A DNA stretch of 64,000 nucleotides from Bartonella elizabethae F9251 = ATCC 49927 (lineage in GTDB: Bacteria; Pseudomonadota; Alphaproteobacteria; Rhizobiales; Rhizobiaceae), in contig NZ_JADB01000001.1 in the NCBI RefSeq assembly GCF_000518165.1, forward strand, positions 372,001 to 436,000, in the 5' to 3' direction. Below the pieces are notes generated by a model. The model made no database searches. It saw only the letters and a program-made list of their open reading frames with translations, and was not told the origin of the DNA. The position numbers and the translations under genes were made by a program. The first letter of the stretch is position 1. Every line of letters starts with the position of its first letter. Below are positions 53,014-62,720 of the stretch, piece after piece.

Positions 53014-53988
53014 ATGTCGAATATTTACGATTGGTCGCTAAAGGCTGATGAAAATGCTCATTCAGATAATATTATTAATTGGTCAGAAGGTCAGCCGCCT
53101 AGTTCTGTCAACGATAGTGCAAGAGCGATGATGCAACGCGTGCGTGAATATCTTGCAGATAATGGTGGATCTATTGACGCAGGCTTTATGATCAATGCGG
53201 AAGATAAAACAACATTAATTACCTTAAAGACAGTTTCGCCGATAAAGAAATACAACAATGATATCATCATACGTTTTAAGGCCCATGGCGTGAATGTTGG
53301 CAAGACGACAATAAAAGTTAATAGCATGGGAGAAAAGCCTATTTATAAGGCGACGCATACAGGTGTTATATCGTTAGAAGGGGGAGAGCTACAAACAGAT
53401 GGTATTTATGAAATGGTATATAATGGCAATATTTCAACGGAAGGTCGAGATGGCTGGTATTTATTAAATCCTACATCTCCAAAGGTGGAAAGTTTTCCTA
53501 CAGGATTTATTGCGACATTTGCTATGCAAGAAATACCAACCGGTTGGCTTTTATGTGATGGTAAGGCCTATAAGCGTAAAGATTATCCGCAGTTATTCAA
53601 GGCAATAGGGGATAAATGGGGAAAAGACAGTGATACAACTTTTAAAGTTCCTGATTTTAGAGGCATGTTTTTACGGGGTTTTGATGATGGTCGGGGTTTA
53701 GATGATAATAGAAAATTTGCAGATGAACAACAAGATAGCATAAAATCGCATACGCATATTGGTAACATTGAAGAATCAGGTGAGCATACACACAATTTTC
53801 AGTATAAAGGCGTTGGATGGCCAACGGGTAATATTGGGAGATTACCGAATTATTATACCTATAATGCTACCTTGCAAGGAACAACAGATTCTGCTGGTGC
53901 ACATACACACAAGGTAACTCTTTCCCATACGGGTGAGACTGAAACGCGCCCTGTTAATACAACAGTCGTCTATGCTATAAAATCATGA
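53014..53988 (+). CDS. Phage tail-collar/tail-fibre protein (isolated)
   Basis: A 324-residue phage-type protein. The N-terminal part opens MSNIYDWSLKADENAHSDNIINW, which marks phage tail-fibre heads. The C-terminal part carries a tail-collar domain: FATFAMQEIPTGWLLCDGKAY, then FKVPDFRGMFLRGFDDGRGLD and a histidine-rich HTHIGNIEESGEHTHNF segment, closing with RPVNTTVVYAIKS. The start is the ATG at 53014 because GGGGGATTT precedes it; the frame extends eight codons upstream. No other phage genes are nearby. It is followed by a strong terminator, so it stands as one transcription unit. Confidence 0.85.
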   Translation: MSNIYDWSLKADENAHSDNIINWSEGQPPSSVNDSARAMMQRVREYLADNGGSIDAGFMINAEDKTTLITLKTVSPIKKYNNDIIIRFKAHGVNVGKTTIKVNSMGEKPIYKATHTGVISLEGGELQTDGIYEMVYNGNISTEGRDGWYLLNPTSPKVESFPTGFIATFAMQEIPTGWLLCDGKAYKRKDYPQLFKAIGDKWGKDSDTTFKVPDFRGMFLRGFDDGRGLDDNRKFADEQQDSIKSHTHIGNIEESGEHTHNFQYKGVGWPTGNIGRLPNYYTYNATLQGTTDSAGAHTHKVTLSHTGETETRPVNTTVVYAIKS

Positions 53989-54034
53989 GTATGATTGGAA
54001 AATACAGAATCTATATACATTTGATAATTTTGTT

Positions 54035-54062
54035 AACGCGGAGTAATTCCGCGTTATTTTTT
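54035..54062 (+). terminator. Intrinsic terminator after the tail-collar gene
   Basis: AACGCGGA (54035-54042) and TCCGCGTT (54048-54055) form an 8-bp stem with a five-base loop, followed by A and six T residues, 46 bases after the stop. Confidence 0.85.
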
Positions 54063-54373
54063 ATATATTTAAAGAGGAAACCTCTATACGGTTTATATGA
54101 TACTTGAGAGAGTCAAAAAAACAATTTTAAAAATAGAGGAAGAAAAGTGAAAAATATGATCATATTTGATCTTCTTATTGACTATAGAGGAAGGTAAATG
54201 ATCATTATAAATCAGTATTTATCTATTGATAAAAACAGCTAAAACACATGCGTTATGAAAAAAATAATGCCACTAAAACCACAAATAAATCTTCTATGGA
54301 TTTAGAGAAAAGAGTTCATTTAAAAATAAAACAGACTCTTGGATCTTTTCGTATTTTATTTTTTGCATGGATT
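54063..54373. other. Gap between the tail-collar terminator and hmuV
   Basis: About 310 AT-rich bases without a supported gene. The 72-codon plus-strand frame at 54248-54466 overlaps the hmuV 3' end and is taken as chance. Confidence 0.45.
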
Positions 54374-55207
54374 TTAATTTTTAGATTGAAGCCGATATCT
54401 TTGAGATCTAGCTTCACAGGAGGATGCTGTTTGAGGGAGTATAAATGGGATATCTTCTTTAGGTAATTCAGAAACGTTTAAGGAACAATGATAAACGTTG
54501 CGGAGATTTTGTGTTGTCAAAACGGCAGAGGCATTTCCTTCGCAATAAATCTCACCCTCCTTGAGCAAGATCATGTTATCTGCATAATGTGCTGCGAGAT
54601 TGAGATCGTGAAGAACAGCAAGAACGCCACCACCAGAATGGGCAAATTGTTTTGCAATGTCCATAACGATAATTTGATGTTGAATATCGAGGCTAGCAAT
54701 AGGTTCATCTAATATCATCCAACGAGGAACTCCATTATAAATGGGTTTCCAGATTTGGCAAAGAACACGCGCAAGTTGTACACGTGCTTGTTCTCCACCT
54801 GATAATTGGTGATAATACAGGTTACCGTAATCAGAAAGATCAACGCGTTCTAAAGCTTCCTGGATAAGATTGTGTAATTCGGCTTTGGTAATGGTAATTT
54901 GGTTTACAGAAAGGCCAAGCCCTACAACTTCATGGACTAAGAATGGAAAAACGAGCGTTGTTGATTGTGGTAAAACAGCTCGCATTTTTGCCATTTCATA
55001 AGTCTTTGTTTGACGTACATCATAACCATTTAAGGTTATTTTCCCACTGTAAGGAATTTCTCCACTTAATGCTTTGACAAAAGTACTTTTCCCTGATCCG
55101 TTGGGACCGATAATGATGGTAAAAGCGCCACTTTTAGCTTGAAGATTAACGTGGTTAAGAATCTGTTTCTTTCCGCGCTGAACGCAAATGTTTGTCGCCT
55201 CAATCAT
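54374..55207 (-). CDS. hmuV: Hemin ABC transporter ATP-binding protein
   Basis: HmuV is the ATPase that powers heme import through HutC. The 277-residue protein has Walker A GPNGSGKST (34-42), signature LSGGEQARVQLARVL and Walker B WMILDEPIASLD, then the H-loop in VLAVLHDLNLAAHYAD. The start is the ATG at 55207, overlapping the hutC stop as ATGA; the frame upstream (36 bases) is unsupported. It is the last gene of the heme run hemS-hutB-hutC-hmuV, so the four are probably co-transcribed. Confidence 0.95.
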   Translation of the reverse strand: MIEATNICVQRGKKQILNHVNLQAKSGAFTIIIGPNGSGKSTFVKALSGEIPYSGKITLNGYDVRQTKTYEMAKMRAVLPQSTTLVFPFLVHEVVGLGLSVNQITITKAELHNLIQEALERVDLSDYGNLYYHQLSGGEQARVQLARVLCQIWKPIYNGVPRWMILDEPIASLDIQHQIIVMDIAKQFAHSGGGVLAVLHDLNLAAHYADNMILLKEGEIYCEGNASAVLTTQNLRNVYHCSLNVSELPKEDIPFILPQTASSCEARSQRYRLQSKN

Positions 55208-56301
55208 GAAAAGTCTGTTCCTCGTTTGCATATAAGGATCCACAGGAAGAAGGGAGCACCGAAAAGTGCTGTTACGATTCCAATTGGCAATTCTGCAGGA
55301 GCAACAATTAAGCGTGCAAACGTATCAGCAAAAATAAGTAATGCTGCTCCTAAGAGAGCAGAGTAAGGAATGAGATAGCGGTGATCAGGACCAATAAGCT
55401 GACGTAAAATATGAGGAACAATAATCCCAATAAAACCAATACCACCACTGACAGCAACAGCACTTCCACACATAAGAGCAACAAGGGGAATGGCAATATT
55501 TTTAACGCGTTGAACTGGAAAGCCAATATGACCAGCAACGGCTTCTCCAAGCGCAAGAGCATTCAGGGCTCGTGATAAAAAGGGGGAGAAAAGAAGACCA
55601 ACAAAGATAAAAGGGAGAACAAGCCATACTTTGAGCCATGTTGCACCCGCAAGAGAGCCAAGACTCCAAAAAGTAATATCGCGTAATTGCTGGTCATTTG
55701 CGATAAAAATCAATGTTCCAACAACTGCACTGCTTAAGGCTCCAAGGGCAATACCGGCAAGCAACATGGTTGCAATAGAGGTAAAGCTATGATGCGTTGC
55801 TATTATGTAGAGAACAATCGTTGATAAAAGCCCACCCAAAAAAGCGCCTATGATAACCTTGTACGGCTCTAGAAAAGGTGCAAATGAAACAGGAAAGGCA
55901 AAACCTACAACAATGGCTAAAACAGCGCCAAGACCGGCTCCTGCCGATACACCTACAATTCCAGGATCTGCAAGAGGATTACGGAAAAGTCCTTGCATCA
56001 AAACACCAGAGACAGCCAAAGCTGCTCCGATCAATAGCCCTAAGATAACACGAGGAAGCCTTATATCAATAAATATGAGATAATCGCGTGTTTTACGACT
56101 GACAGAAAATTCTTGCGTAAACAGGCTATAAAGGAAATCAAAGAGTGAAGTATTTGAAGCGCCATTTAAAAGTCCGCTTAAAATGCTAAAGATAAGGAAT
56201 ATTATGAGAGCGAATAAGAGTATTTTTCTTAAATCTTCACGCTTTATTCTTTTATGTTTTTCTGTTTCAGGTGCATAAACCATGGACAGCGTCTCTACCA
56301 A
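55204..56301 (-). CDS. hutC: Hemin ABC transporter permease
   Basis: A 365-residue inner-membrane permease of the FecCD/BtuC family, which moves heme from the HutB binding protein into the cytoplasm. It has the expected string of about ten hydrophobic helices, the conserved GVLMQGLFRNPLADPGIVGVSAGAGLGAV, and the cytoplasmic coupling region FWSLGSLAGATW. C-terminal GGIGFIGIIVPHILRQLIGPDHRYLIP is typical. It lies two bases after hutB and overlaps hmuV. The first 40 residues form a longer N-terminus than in some relatives. Confidence 0.95.
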   Translation of the reverse strand: MVETLSMVYAPETEKHKRIKREDLRKILLFALIIFLIFSILSGLLNGASNTSLFDFLYSLFTQEFSVSRKTRDYLIFIDIRLPRVILGLLIGAALAVSGVLMQGLFRNPLADPGIVGVSAGAGLGAVLAIVVGFAFPVSFAPFLEPYKVIIGAFLGGLLSTIVLYIIATHHSFTSIATMLLAGIALGALSSAVVGTLIFIANDQQLRDITFWSLGSLAGATWLKVWLVLPFIFVGLLFSPFLSRALNALALGEAVAGHIGFPVQRVKNIAIPLVALMCGSAVAVSGGIGFIGIIVPHILRQLIGPDHRYLIPYSALLGAALLIFADTFARLIVAPAELPIGIVTALFGAPFFLWILICKRGTDFS

Positions 56302-56303
56302 TT

Positions 56304-57209
56304 TTATCTGTTTTTATCGTTTTGGTTTGCACCATAAAGCATATGAATAAGTTCTCTTGATGCATTTGCAGTGCGTGGACCAAATCCTAAAAGGTACATA
56401 GCATCCATTTGTTTAATAGCGTGATTTTTGGCAGCAGTTGTTGCCTGAATTGCTGGTATAGCTAAAAGCTTTTCAAGATTAATAGATTTTCCACTATGCG
56501 TTATAAGCAAAATAGCATCAGGATCCGCTTTTAGTAACGCTTCGTTATTGAGAAGTTTATACCCTTTATAATCGGTAATGGCATTGATAGCTCCTGAAAG
56601 TTTTATGATACCATCAGCTGCTGTACCTGTTCCAGATGCCATAACGCGTCCATTTTGTACAGATAAAATGAAAAGAACCCGCTTTGGTTTCGTTACTTTT
56701 GCCAAAAGAGCATCATTATCTACAAAATCACGGCTTACTTTTTGAATTAATGCAGCAGCTTGTGCTTCACGATGGATGGCTTTTCCAACGAGGCGAATTT
56801 TTTCTATGACACTTTCTCGAGAATAGTTTTCTGGTATGATTACGATGGGGATTGATGTTTTTTTGAGAATTTCAATTGCTGAAGGAGGACCACTTCCTTC
56901 AACGAGCAAGATACCTTCTGGAGCAAGAGATAGAACACCTTCAGGTGAAAGAGCCCGCATGTAGCCAAGCACAGGAAGTTTTAGGGCTTCTTTAGGATAA
57001 ACGCTTGTACTATCACGGGCAACAAGTTGATCTTGCGCGCCTAATGCATAAATAATTTCCGTCAGAGAACCGCCAATAGAGACAATTCGCGCATTTTCAG
57101 AAAAATGCGTTGTAGGTTCAGCAATGACACGTTGAGAAAAAAAGCTAAGAGAAAGCAATAAAAAAAGAAGAAAAAAACTGAAGTGTCTACGCAAAAGAAG
57201 TATAAGCAT
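56304..57209 (-). CDS. hutB: Periplasmic hemin-binding protein
   Basis: A 301-residue heme-binding periplasmic protein with a signal peptide (about residues 1-30). It carries the family opening RIVSIGGSLTEIIYALGAQDQLVARDSTSVYP, in which a tyrosine typically ligates heme, and the C-terminal motif GFGPRTANASRELIHMLYG. It hands heme to HutC/HmuV. hemS ends 12 bases before its start and hutC follows after two bases, so the run is one operon. Confidence 0.93.
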   Translation of the reverse strand: MLILLLRRHFSFFLLFLLLSLSFFSQRVIAEPTTHFSENARIVSIGGSLTEIIYALGAQDQLVARDSTSVYPKEALKLPVLGYMRALSPEGVLSLAPEGILLVEGSGPPSAIEILKKTSIPIVIIPENYSRESVIEKIRLVGKAIHREAQAAALIQKVSRDFVDNDALLAKVTKPKRVLFILSVQNGRVMASGTGTAADGIIKLSGAINAITDYKGYKLLNNEALLKADPDAILLITHSGKSINLEKLLAIPAIQATTAAKNHAIKQMDAMYLLGFGPRTANASRELIHMLYGANQNDKNR

Positions 57210-57220
57210 ATTTTATCTTT

Positions 57221-58264
57221 CTAAGCGACGACTAATTCTTGATAGAGAGGAAGAGACTTCAATAAAGCACGCCAATCCTCACGCTCTTTTTGACCTTCTT
57301 TACGCAAGCCAAAAAATTGTACAATCATACCATCATTTTTATCGAAAACTTCAAGTGAACTGACATAACCATCACGAGTAGGTTTGCGAACATGCCATAC
57401 ACTAGCAATCCCAGACGTAAGTAAGTGGAGGTCAAACCCCGGATCAAGAACATTAAGCCAAGGTCCCATTTGCTTAATATTTTTCACAGTTCCACTGAAA
57501 ATTTGAATACACCCCTTATTCCCAACAAAACACATAATGGGCAGTTCTTGTTTTGCAACTTGGGTAAGCATTATTTCAACAGCATTTACCTGTAGTTCAT
57601 CGGAAAATTCATTTCCAGCATATTTTACAGCATGATGCCGATTAATTTTAAATTCGGAAATAATCTTATGAAGTTGGTGTACATCTGTCATTTTACGCCA
57701 ACGATCCCGAAAATTCTCAATATCCAATTCTGTTATGTCACATTGAACTGGAAGAGAAACAGGAAGAATGTCAAGAACAGAGGATTGATCTTCAAGAAGG
57801 AGCTTTTCAACAAGCTTGTTCCACTCTTCCATGTTGGTTGTATCTTTAGAATAGACTTTTAAAATAGCAACGCCATGCTCATCAAAGAATTGTAGACTTT
57901 TTGCAGGCTTTCCAAGTATAATGACATCATATTCAAAACCGAATTTCCATTGTTTTGCAAAAATACGCAAATCAATTTCACCCAGTGTTATAGGGACATG
58001 TTGGTTTTGAACAATTTTTTCAAAACACCCTGTTATTTCATGAACAGCATATTCATTGCGTGTTAAGACCATAACTTTTCCAAGCAGAGGTGCACTTTCC
58101 AAGAGAGTAGCAACATCAATTTGTAGTCTTTTTGCTTTTCCAATGGTACAATAAGCCGCAATAAGCTCTGCTTCAGATATACCAATCGAAACCGCAAAAT
58201 CGCGGTTTCGCATTTCTTTTTTTTCTTCACGTAAACGAAGAATCATTTCAGCTGTCTGTGCCAT
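57221..58264 (-). CDS. hemS: Hemin-degrading/heme-carrier factor HemS
   Basis: HemS is a cytoplasmic heme-binding protein that accepts imported heme and, in relatives (HemS/HmuS/ShuS), degrades or traffics it. The 347-residue protein has the expected two tandem HemS-like domains, each opening with an AVHEITG- or IQIFSGTVKNIKQMGPW-type strand pair. A histidine in INRHHAVKYAGNEF may be the proximal ligand. It begins after AAAGG and is separated by 263 bases from hutA upstream, where its promoter should lie. The precise reaction is not shown by sequence. Confidence 0.9.
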   Translation of the reverse strand: MAQTAEMILRLREEKKEMRNRDFAVSIGISEAELIAAYCTIGKAKRLQIDVATLLESAPLLGKVMVLTRNEYAVHEITGCFEKIVQNQHVPITLGEIDLRIFAKQWKFGFEYDVIILGKPAKSLQFFDEHGVAILKVYSKDTTNMEEWNKLVEKLLLEDQSSVLDILPVSLPVQCDITELDIENFRDRWRKMTDVHQLHKIISEFKINRHHAVKYAGNEFSDELQVNAVEIMLTQVAKQELPIMCFVGNKGCIQIFSGTVKNIKQMGPWLNVLDPGFDLHLLTSGIASVWHVRKPTRDGYVSSLEVFDKNDGMIVQFFGLRKEGQKEREDWRALLKSLPLYQELVVA

Positions 58265-58527
58265 GGACTTTACCTTTATGTTACTTAACTCAAAAACTAA
58301 CTTTCAAATTTTACAATTCCAAGGCAATAGATTAAATTCTTTTAAGAGTTCAATCTATCACAAAATAACGCTCTATCGCCAACAGCCGAACAATCAAAAA
58401 AAGGTAAAACAGAAAGAATTAAAACTTTTCTACTCAATTCTTGTAATTTTAAAGATGTTGAAAATAGAAACACAATAATTCATCCTTTTATCGATAATTT
58501 TATTGACCTAATCGTTAATAAAAGTGA
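58265..58527. other. Intergenic region hutA-hemS
   Basis: About 260 AT-rich bases between the hutA stop and hemS ATG on the same strand. It probably holds the hemS promoter and any iron-responsive operator. No clear Irr-type palindrome was found. Confidence 0.35.
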
Positions 58528-60705
58528 CTAAAACTTTTGTACGAACGACACCTTAAAGTTACGACCAGGCTGGCTATAATAATCTTTCGGTGTTGAACTC
58601 TTACTTGAAGGAAGTTCTGATACATTCCAATATTTTGTATTGAAAAGATTATAAACACCAGCTCTTAAGATAGGTCCTGTTTCACCGAATGGTTTCCACC
58701 ACCCTGTCATATCAACGACATGGTATCCTGGAATTTTTTGATAATCAGATTCTTTAGCTACTTTGTCGCGTTTGGCTGCTAAAGTAAGGGTAATATCGCT
58801 TCCCCAAACCTCTTTTGCATATCCTAATCCGATAACGGTTTTCAAAGGAGGAATTGAGTTAAGATACTCTTTTTTATCAAGATCTTTTCCTTGTGAATAA
58901 GCAAGAGCAACAGAGCCATGAAAACCATTTTTAAGGGCTAAATGTGCTTTTGTTTCAACACCAAAAATTTGCACACGGAAACGATTCATATAATGCCGAC
59001 GCGCAAATTTAAATTCTTCTGAGGGCCCTCTATCCTCGGTATCTATGAAATTCTTATATTGGTTTATAAAGGCATTGAAGGAACCACCAAAATTTGCATT
59101 CTCATACTGTAGACCAACATCATAGCCATTGCTTGTCTCTGGTTTAAGATCAGGATTTCCTTTCACATAATAAGCAGAAGGTTTGATATAAGAGACGTAA
59201 AGCTCTGAAATACGGGGTGCACGAAAAGCTTGCGCCCACTGAGCATAGAGTGTCACTTGATCCCGAACATCCCATTCCATACGCAATTTAGGAGAAAAGC
59301 GTGAGCCGCTTCTTTCTGGAGGGAATTTATCAGAAATCAGAGCTTTCTCATAAGAAGGTGTTTTTTGAGGAACATATTTGTACCAATCGTACCGGACTCC
59401 TGGCGTTACACGAAAACGACCATCAACGAATCCAATTTCATCTTCAAAAGCAAGCCCTAAATTGTAACCATTTGTGTCTGGTGAATCTGACCGATTAGCA
59501 GGAACAAAAAGACATCCCCGCGCGTATTCTTTTATATGACAATTATCTTTACCGAACAAATAGTGATGAAATTTAGATGACTCAACATTTGTTGCAAACT
59601 TTAACGTATGATTTACAGTGCTAAAATCCATTTTTTTAAGCGCATCAGCACTGAAACCATAATTTATATTACGCAAAAAATTATCTCTCAAATAATCCCC
59701 TTTGGGGGCTGAAACACGAACACCAGTCGTAACGTCACGACTTGATTGTCTTTGCCAATAAAGCTTCCCATTAAACGCATCAAGAAGCGCGTCGCCATTA
59801 CCATTATAATTATAAGAAAGAGAAAAGCGCTCACGAAGTTTATCATCCCGCTCATAAACGGAACCTGGAGCATATCTTTTAGATGAATTTAATGCATGTG
59901 AGTTACTATTATGACCAAAACGTTCTGCAGTAAAACCAATCCGATGGTTATCACTCAAATATTGATGAATTTTAAAAAGCAAGTTATTTTTGTCAAAATG
60001 AGAAGGGTTTTTACGCGTGCGTTCTTCATATCCTCCCACTGTTCCCATATTTTTGCGCTCATGACCTTCTACATAAGACCCTTGGAAAAGCAAAAATGTT
60101 CGGTAATTGCGCACAGCAAAAGCTTGATCGATGCGCCAGCTGTTATCAACAGAGTGATAACCACCTTTTATAAGGCTTCCCCAATTTTTCCCTTCCACGA
60201 TAAGATCTTCAGGATTAAGAGTACGCAATGCAATCATTCCCCCTAAAGCGCCAGAACCATGGAGACTAGAATCGGATCCTTGAATAGTATCAAACGTAGA
60301 AAGAGCATTAAAATCAAAAGTCGTGTTCCCACCTCCATCACGGAATATATCATTAAACCATGGAAGAGAAATACCATCCATTGTCATAAGAACACGGTTT
60401 GCATCTAAACCACGAATAACAAAACTATTACTTTTGGGATTGTAGGAGACAGAAGGATTAAGACGACTGACATCATACACATCAGTTATTTGTTTTTCAT
60501 CAATATTCTTGCTGGTTTGACGATCAGTTAGAACGGTTACTGAACTTGAAGAATCCTCTATTTTTTGTCCTTTAATAAGGATTGGTTTGAGCTCCGTCAC
60601 AACATTCTTATCGCTGCTTTGTGCAAAAACAAATGAAGGTATACAGACCGACAACGCACCTAAAATCACACAGCTCCTATGGATATTTTCTCGTCTTATT
60701 CGCAT
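58528..60705 (-). CDS. hutA: TonB-dependent outer-membrane heme receptor
   Basis: A 725-residue outer-membrane receptor that takes up heme with energy from TonB. A signal peptide (about 1-28) is followed by a TonB-box-like SSSVTVLTDRQTS, an N-terminal plug with NPSVSYNPKSNSFVIRGLDANRV, and a beta-barrel ending in the outer-membrane signature F. The heme-receptor boxes FRAP (494-497) and NPDL (517-520) are present, but no histidine lies between them; four tyrosines do. Its neighbours (hemS, hutB, hutC, hmuV, tonB) form a complete uptake system. Expression is probably iron-regulated. Confidence 0.95.
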   Translation of the reverse strand: MRIRRENIHRSCVILGALSVCIPSFVFAQSSDKNVVTELKPILIKGQKIEDSSSSVTVLTDRQTSKNIDEKQITDVYDVSRLNPSVSYNPKSNSFVIRGLDANRVLMTMDGISLPWFNDIFRDGGGNTTFDFNALSTFDTIQGSDSSLHGSGALGGMIALRTLNPEDLIVEGKNWGSLIKGGYHSVDNSWRIDQAFAVRNYRTFLLFQGSYVEGHERKNMGTVGGYEERTRKNPSHFDKNNLLFKIHQYLSDNHRIGFTAERFGHNSNSHALNSSKRYAPGSVYERDDKLRERFSLSYNYNGNGDALLDAFNGKLYWQRQSSRDVTTGVRVSAPKGDYLRDNFLRNINYGFSADALKKMDFSTVNHTLKFATNVESSKFHHYLFGKDNCHIKEYARGCLFVPANRSDSPDTNGYNLGLAFEDEIGFVDGRFRVTPGVRYDWYKYVPQKTPSYEKALISDKFPPERSGSRFSPKLRMEWDVRDQVTLYAQWAQAFRAPRISELYVSYIKPSAYYVKGNPDLKPETSNGYDVGLQYENANFGGSFNAFINQYKNFIDTEDRGPSEEFKFARRHYMNRFRVQIFGVETKAHLALKNGFHGSVALAYSQGKDLDKKEYLNSIPPLKTVIGLGYAKEVWGSDITLTLAAKRDKVAKESDYQKIPGYHVVDMTGWWKPFGETGPILRAGVYNLFNTKYWNVSELPSSKSSTPKDYYSQPGRNFKVSFVQKF

Positions 60706-60946
60706 AACACATTATAACCTTTTTTAAAAACATCCCCTCTCTAAGCTTGAAATTTTACATAAAACGCTTGACTTAACCCTATCAAAAGTTAGCCAACCAA
60801 GCAGGAATGATTTAACAATATAAAATCACAGAGAAACCATATTAAACATGATAAAATCAGTCAAGAAAAAAGTTGCAATTTCTAAATAGCTTGTTTTAAT
60901 GAGATAAAAGACCAATATTGCACTTAGAATAGCGGCGGAAGAAACG
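60706..60946. other. Divergent regulatory region hutA/tonB
   Basis: About 240 bases between the divergent hutA and tonB starts. A half-site resembling an iron-control element (TTTCTAAA) lies at about 60879-60886, next to the predicted tonB promoter. It is too short to claim an Irr box. Confidence 0.35.
60873..60901 (+). promoter_or_regulatory. Possible tonB promoter
   Basis: TTGCAA (60873-60878) and TTAATG (60896-60901) are separated by 17 bases, with start near 60908, about 40 bases before the tonB ATG. Moderate match only. Confidence 0.35.
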
Positions 60947-61726
60947 ATGAACTTTGCAAATATGAGGCAGTTATCAACTCTTTGGATTGGTGCATTTATT
61001 GGCGCCCTTTCTTTGCATATTGCATTGGGAGCACAGTTTTATTTTCGAAAGACTGGTGTCAGTAACGGTATGCTCTCGTCGACTATTATGCTAACTCTTG
61101 CCCAAGAGAGTGTATATCTGGATGCTGATAGAGATTCGCCGAATCTAGATCATGATCCAGATTTATCAAGTCTGAGCACAAAATCAGAATTATTACAGCC
61201 AGATCTTGCTGAGCAAGAGCCAGAGATATTAGAGACGGTGGATGAAATTCAACCAGAAGAGCCACAGCATACTGTAGAAAAAGATAATTTTACAGAAAAA
61301 TTTTTGGAAGAATCTCTGCCTCACAAAGTAGAAGATAAAATATTTGAAAAAAAAATAAAACAAAAGACAATTGTAAAGCAGTCATCTGTAAAGGCCGTGC
61401 GTTCGGTTGCCGCCAGACAGAGCGGCAGTACCGCAGGGCTTGAAAATCTAGTGTTAATGGAGTGGTTAGCAAAGGTACAGTCGCAATTAGAAAAGCAAAA
61501 AAATTATGTTGTAGGACAGCGTACCAGTCGAGCAAAAGGAACGGTAAAGTTAGAATTTAGAGTGCATGAGCGGGGAAATATTTTTTCTAGCCGTGTCATC
61601 GTTTCTGCTGGTGATCCAGAACTTGATCGATTGGCTATGGCAGCCCTTCAACGGGTTGGTTCTTTTCCTCCCCCTCCACCATCAAAAGTGAATAAAACGA
61701 TCAGAGTATCCTTAATATTTAGCTGA
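60947..61726 (+). CDS. tonB: TonB energy-transducing protein
   Basis: TonB couples the proton-motive force, through ExbB-ExbD, to HutA. The 259-residue protein has one N-terminal membrane anchor (about residues 11-30, IGAFIGALSLHIALGAQFYF), a long periplasmic spacer rich in Glu, Asp and Lys rather than Pro, and a C-terminal TonB domain with YVVGQRTSRAKGTVKLEFRVHERG and PELDRLAMAALQRVGSFPPPPPS. It starts with GGAAG seven bases upstream. It diverges from hutA. exbB and exbD are not in this window. Confidence 0.92.
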   Translation: MNFANMRQLSTLWIGAFIGALSLHIALGAQFYFRKTGVSNGMLSSTIMLTLAQESVYLDADRDSPNLDHDPDLSSLSTKSELLQPDLAEQEPEILETVDEIQPEEPQHTVEKDNFTEKFLEESLPHKVEDKIFEKKIKQKTIVKQSSVKAVRSVAARQSGSTAGLENLVLMEWLAKVQSQLEKQKNYVVGQRTSRAKGTVKLEFRVHERGNIFSSRVIVSAGDPELDRLAMAALQRVGSFPPPPPSKVNKTIRVSLIFS

Positions 61727-62720
61727 TTTTTATGGGAGGCTCTGTTTAGATAATATATTGATTTGGAATGATTGCTCATCATTTATAATGTGAATGAAAT
61801 ATAGTTCTCTGCAAATCTTTTTGATGTTGAATCAATCAAAATCATTCGCTTAAAGACATTACAAGGGGAGTATGGATATAAAAAATCTAGGCGTGAACAT
61901 ATTTCTTATGATTGCTCTAATATGAAAAGGCTTTTGCAATATTGAGGATTAGGGGAGGATAGGTCTATCGATTCTTATACCATCCGTGAGAGGATTTTCA
62001 TCAGCACTCTTCAGGTTCACCATTGTGAAATGAACTTAGAAACATTACAAAATGTCTTTTTAAATCAAAAATAGGAATAAGAAACACATACTATTGAGGC
62101 TAGATATTCTGTTTTGTGCGAAGGATATGAGCTTATAGATAAAGATGAGAGAAATAAAAGGAAAAGTTTCAGCTTCATTCTTAAAGATATTGATATGTTT
62201 GAAAGTTGTAAAGCTGAACGAAAAGAGAAGAGACAGAAGGATATTTTTTATCTTTAAGGTTTTTTCTCAATGAGTCTGTCTTTTATTTTAGAGATGATCC
62301 AAACAGATATATGTAATAACGCCCCCTATGGGGTATAGAAATATTGTAAGCAGAAAAAAACATCCTCAAAATATGCTATTGTACAAGATTTTAATGTTGA
62401 TGAATAAGCAATAGTAAAAGGATGAGCTATTCATTTCACTCTTTTTCCATTGATAATCTCTATGATATGATCGTTTATGTGTTGAGAAAAAATAAACTAT
62501 TTGCGCAACATGATGATTTATAATGATAATTCATTATTTTGTATTTGGAATGAGAGCTTCAAATAGCATAGGATTTTCCTATTCAACTCTATTGATACTG
62601 AATCCATTAAATCACTTAACTTACTTGCACGTTAAGAGTGAGGCTGTATGTGAATACTCTTTAAGAGGGAATAAAGATATCTCTTAAGAACACAATGCTA
62701 TTAGGGAAGATTAAGGCATA
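61727..62720. other. Long non-coding gap after tonB
   Basis: About 990 AT-rich bases. No frame is supported and no clear terminator follows tonB. It includes a degraded stretch at 62597-62690 that resembles one at 31855-31940. Confidence 0.5.

Noticed and set aside
54248-54466. 72-codon plus-strand frame overlapping hmuV
   Set aside because: It runs antisense into hmuV and has no supporting signal.
60870-60900. Irr/iron-control box in the hutA-tonB region
   Set aside because: Only a half-site (TTTCTAAA) is visible, not a full palindrome.
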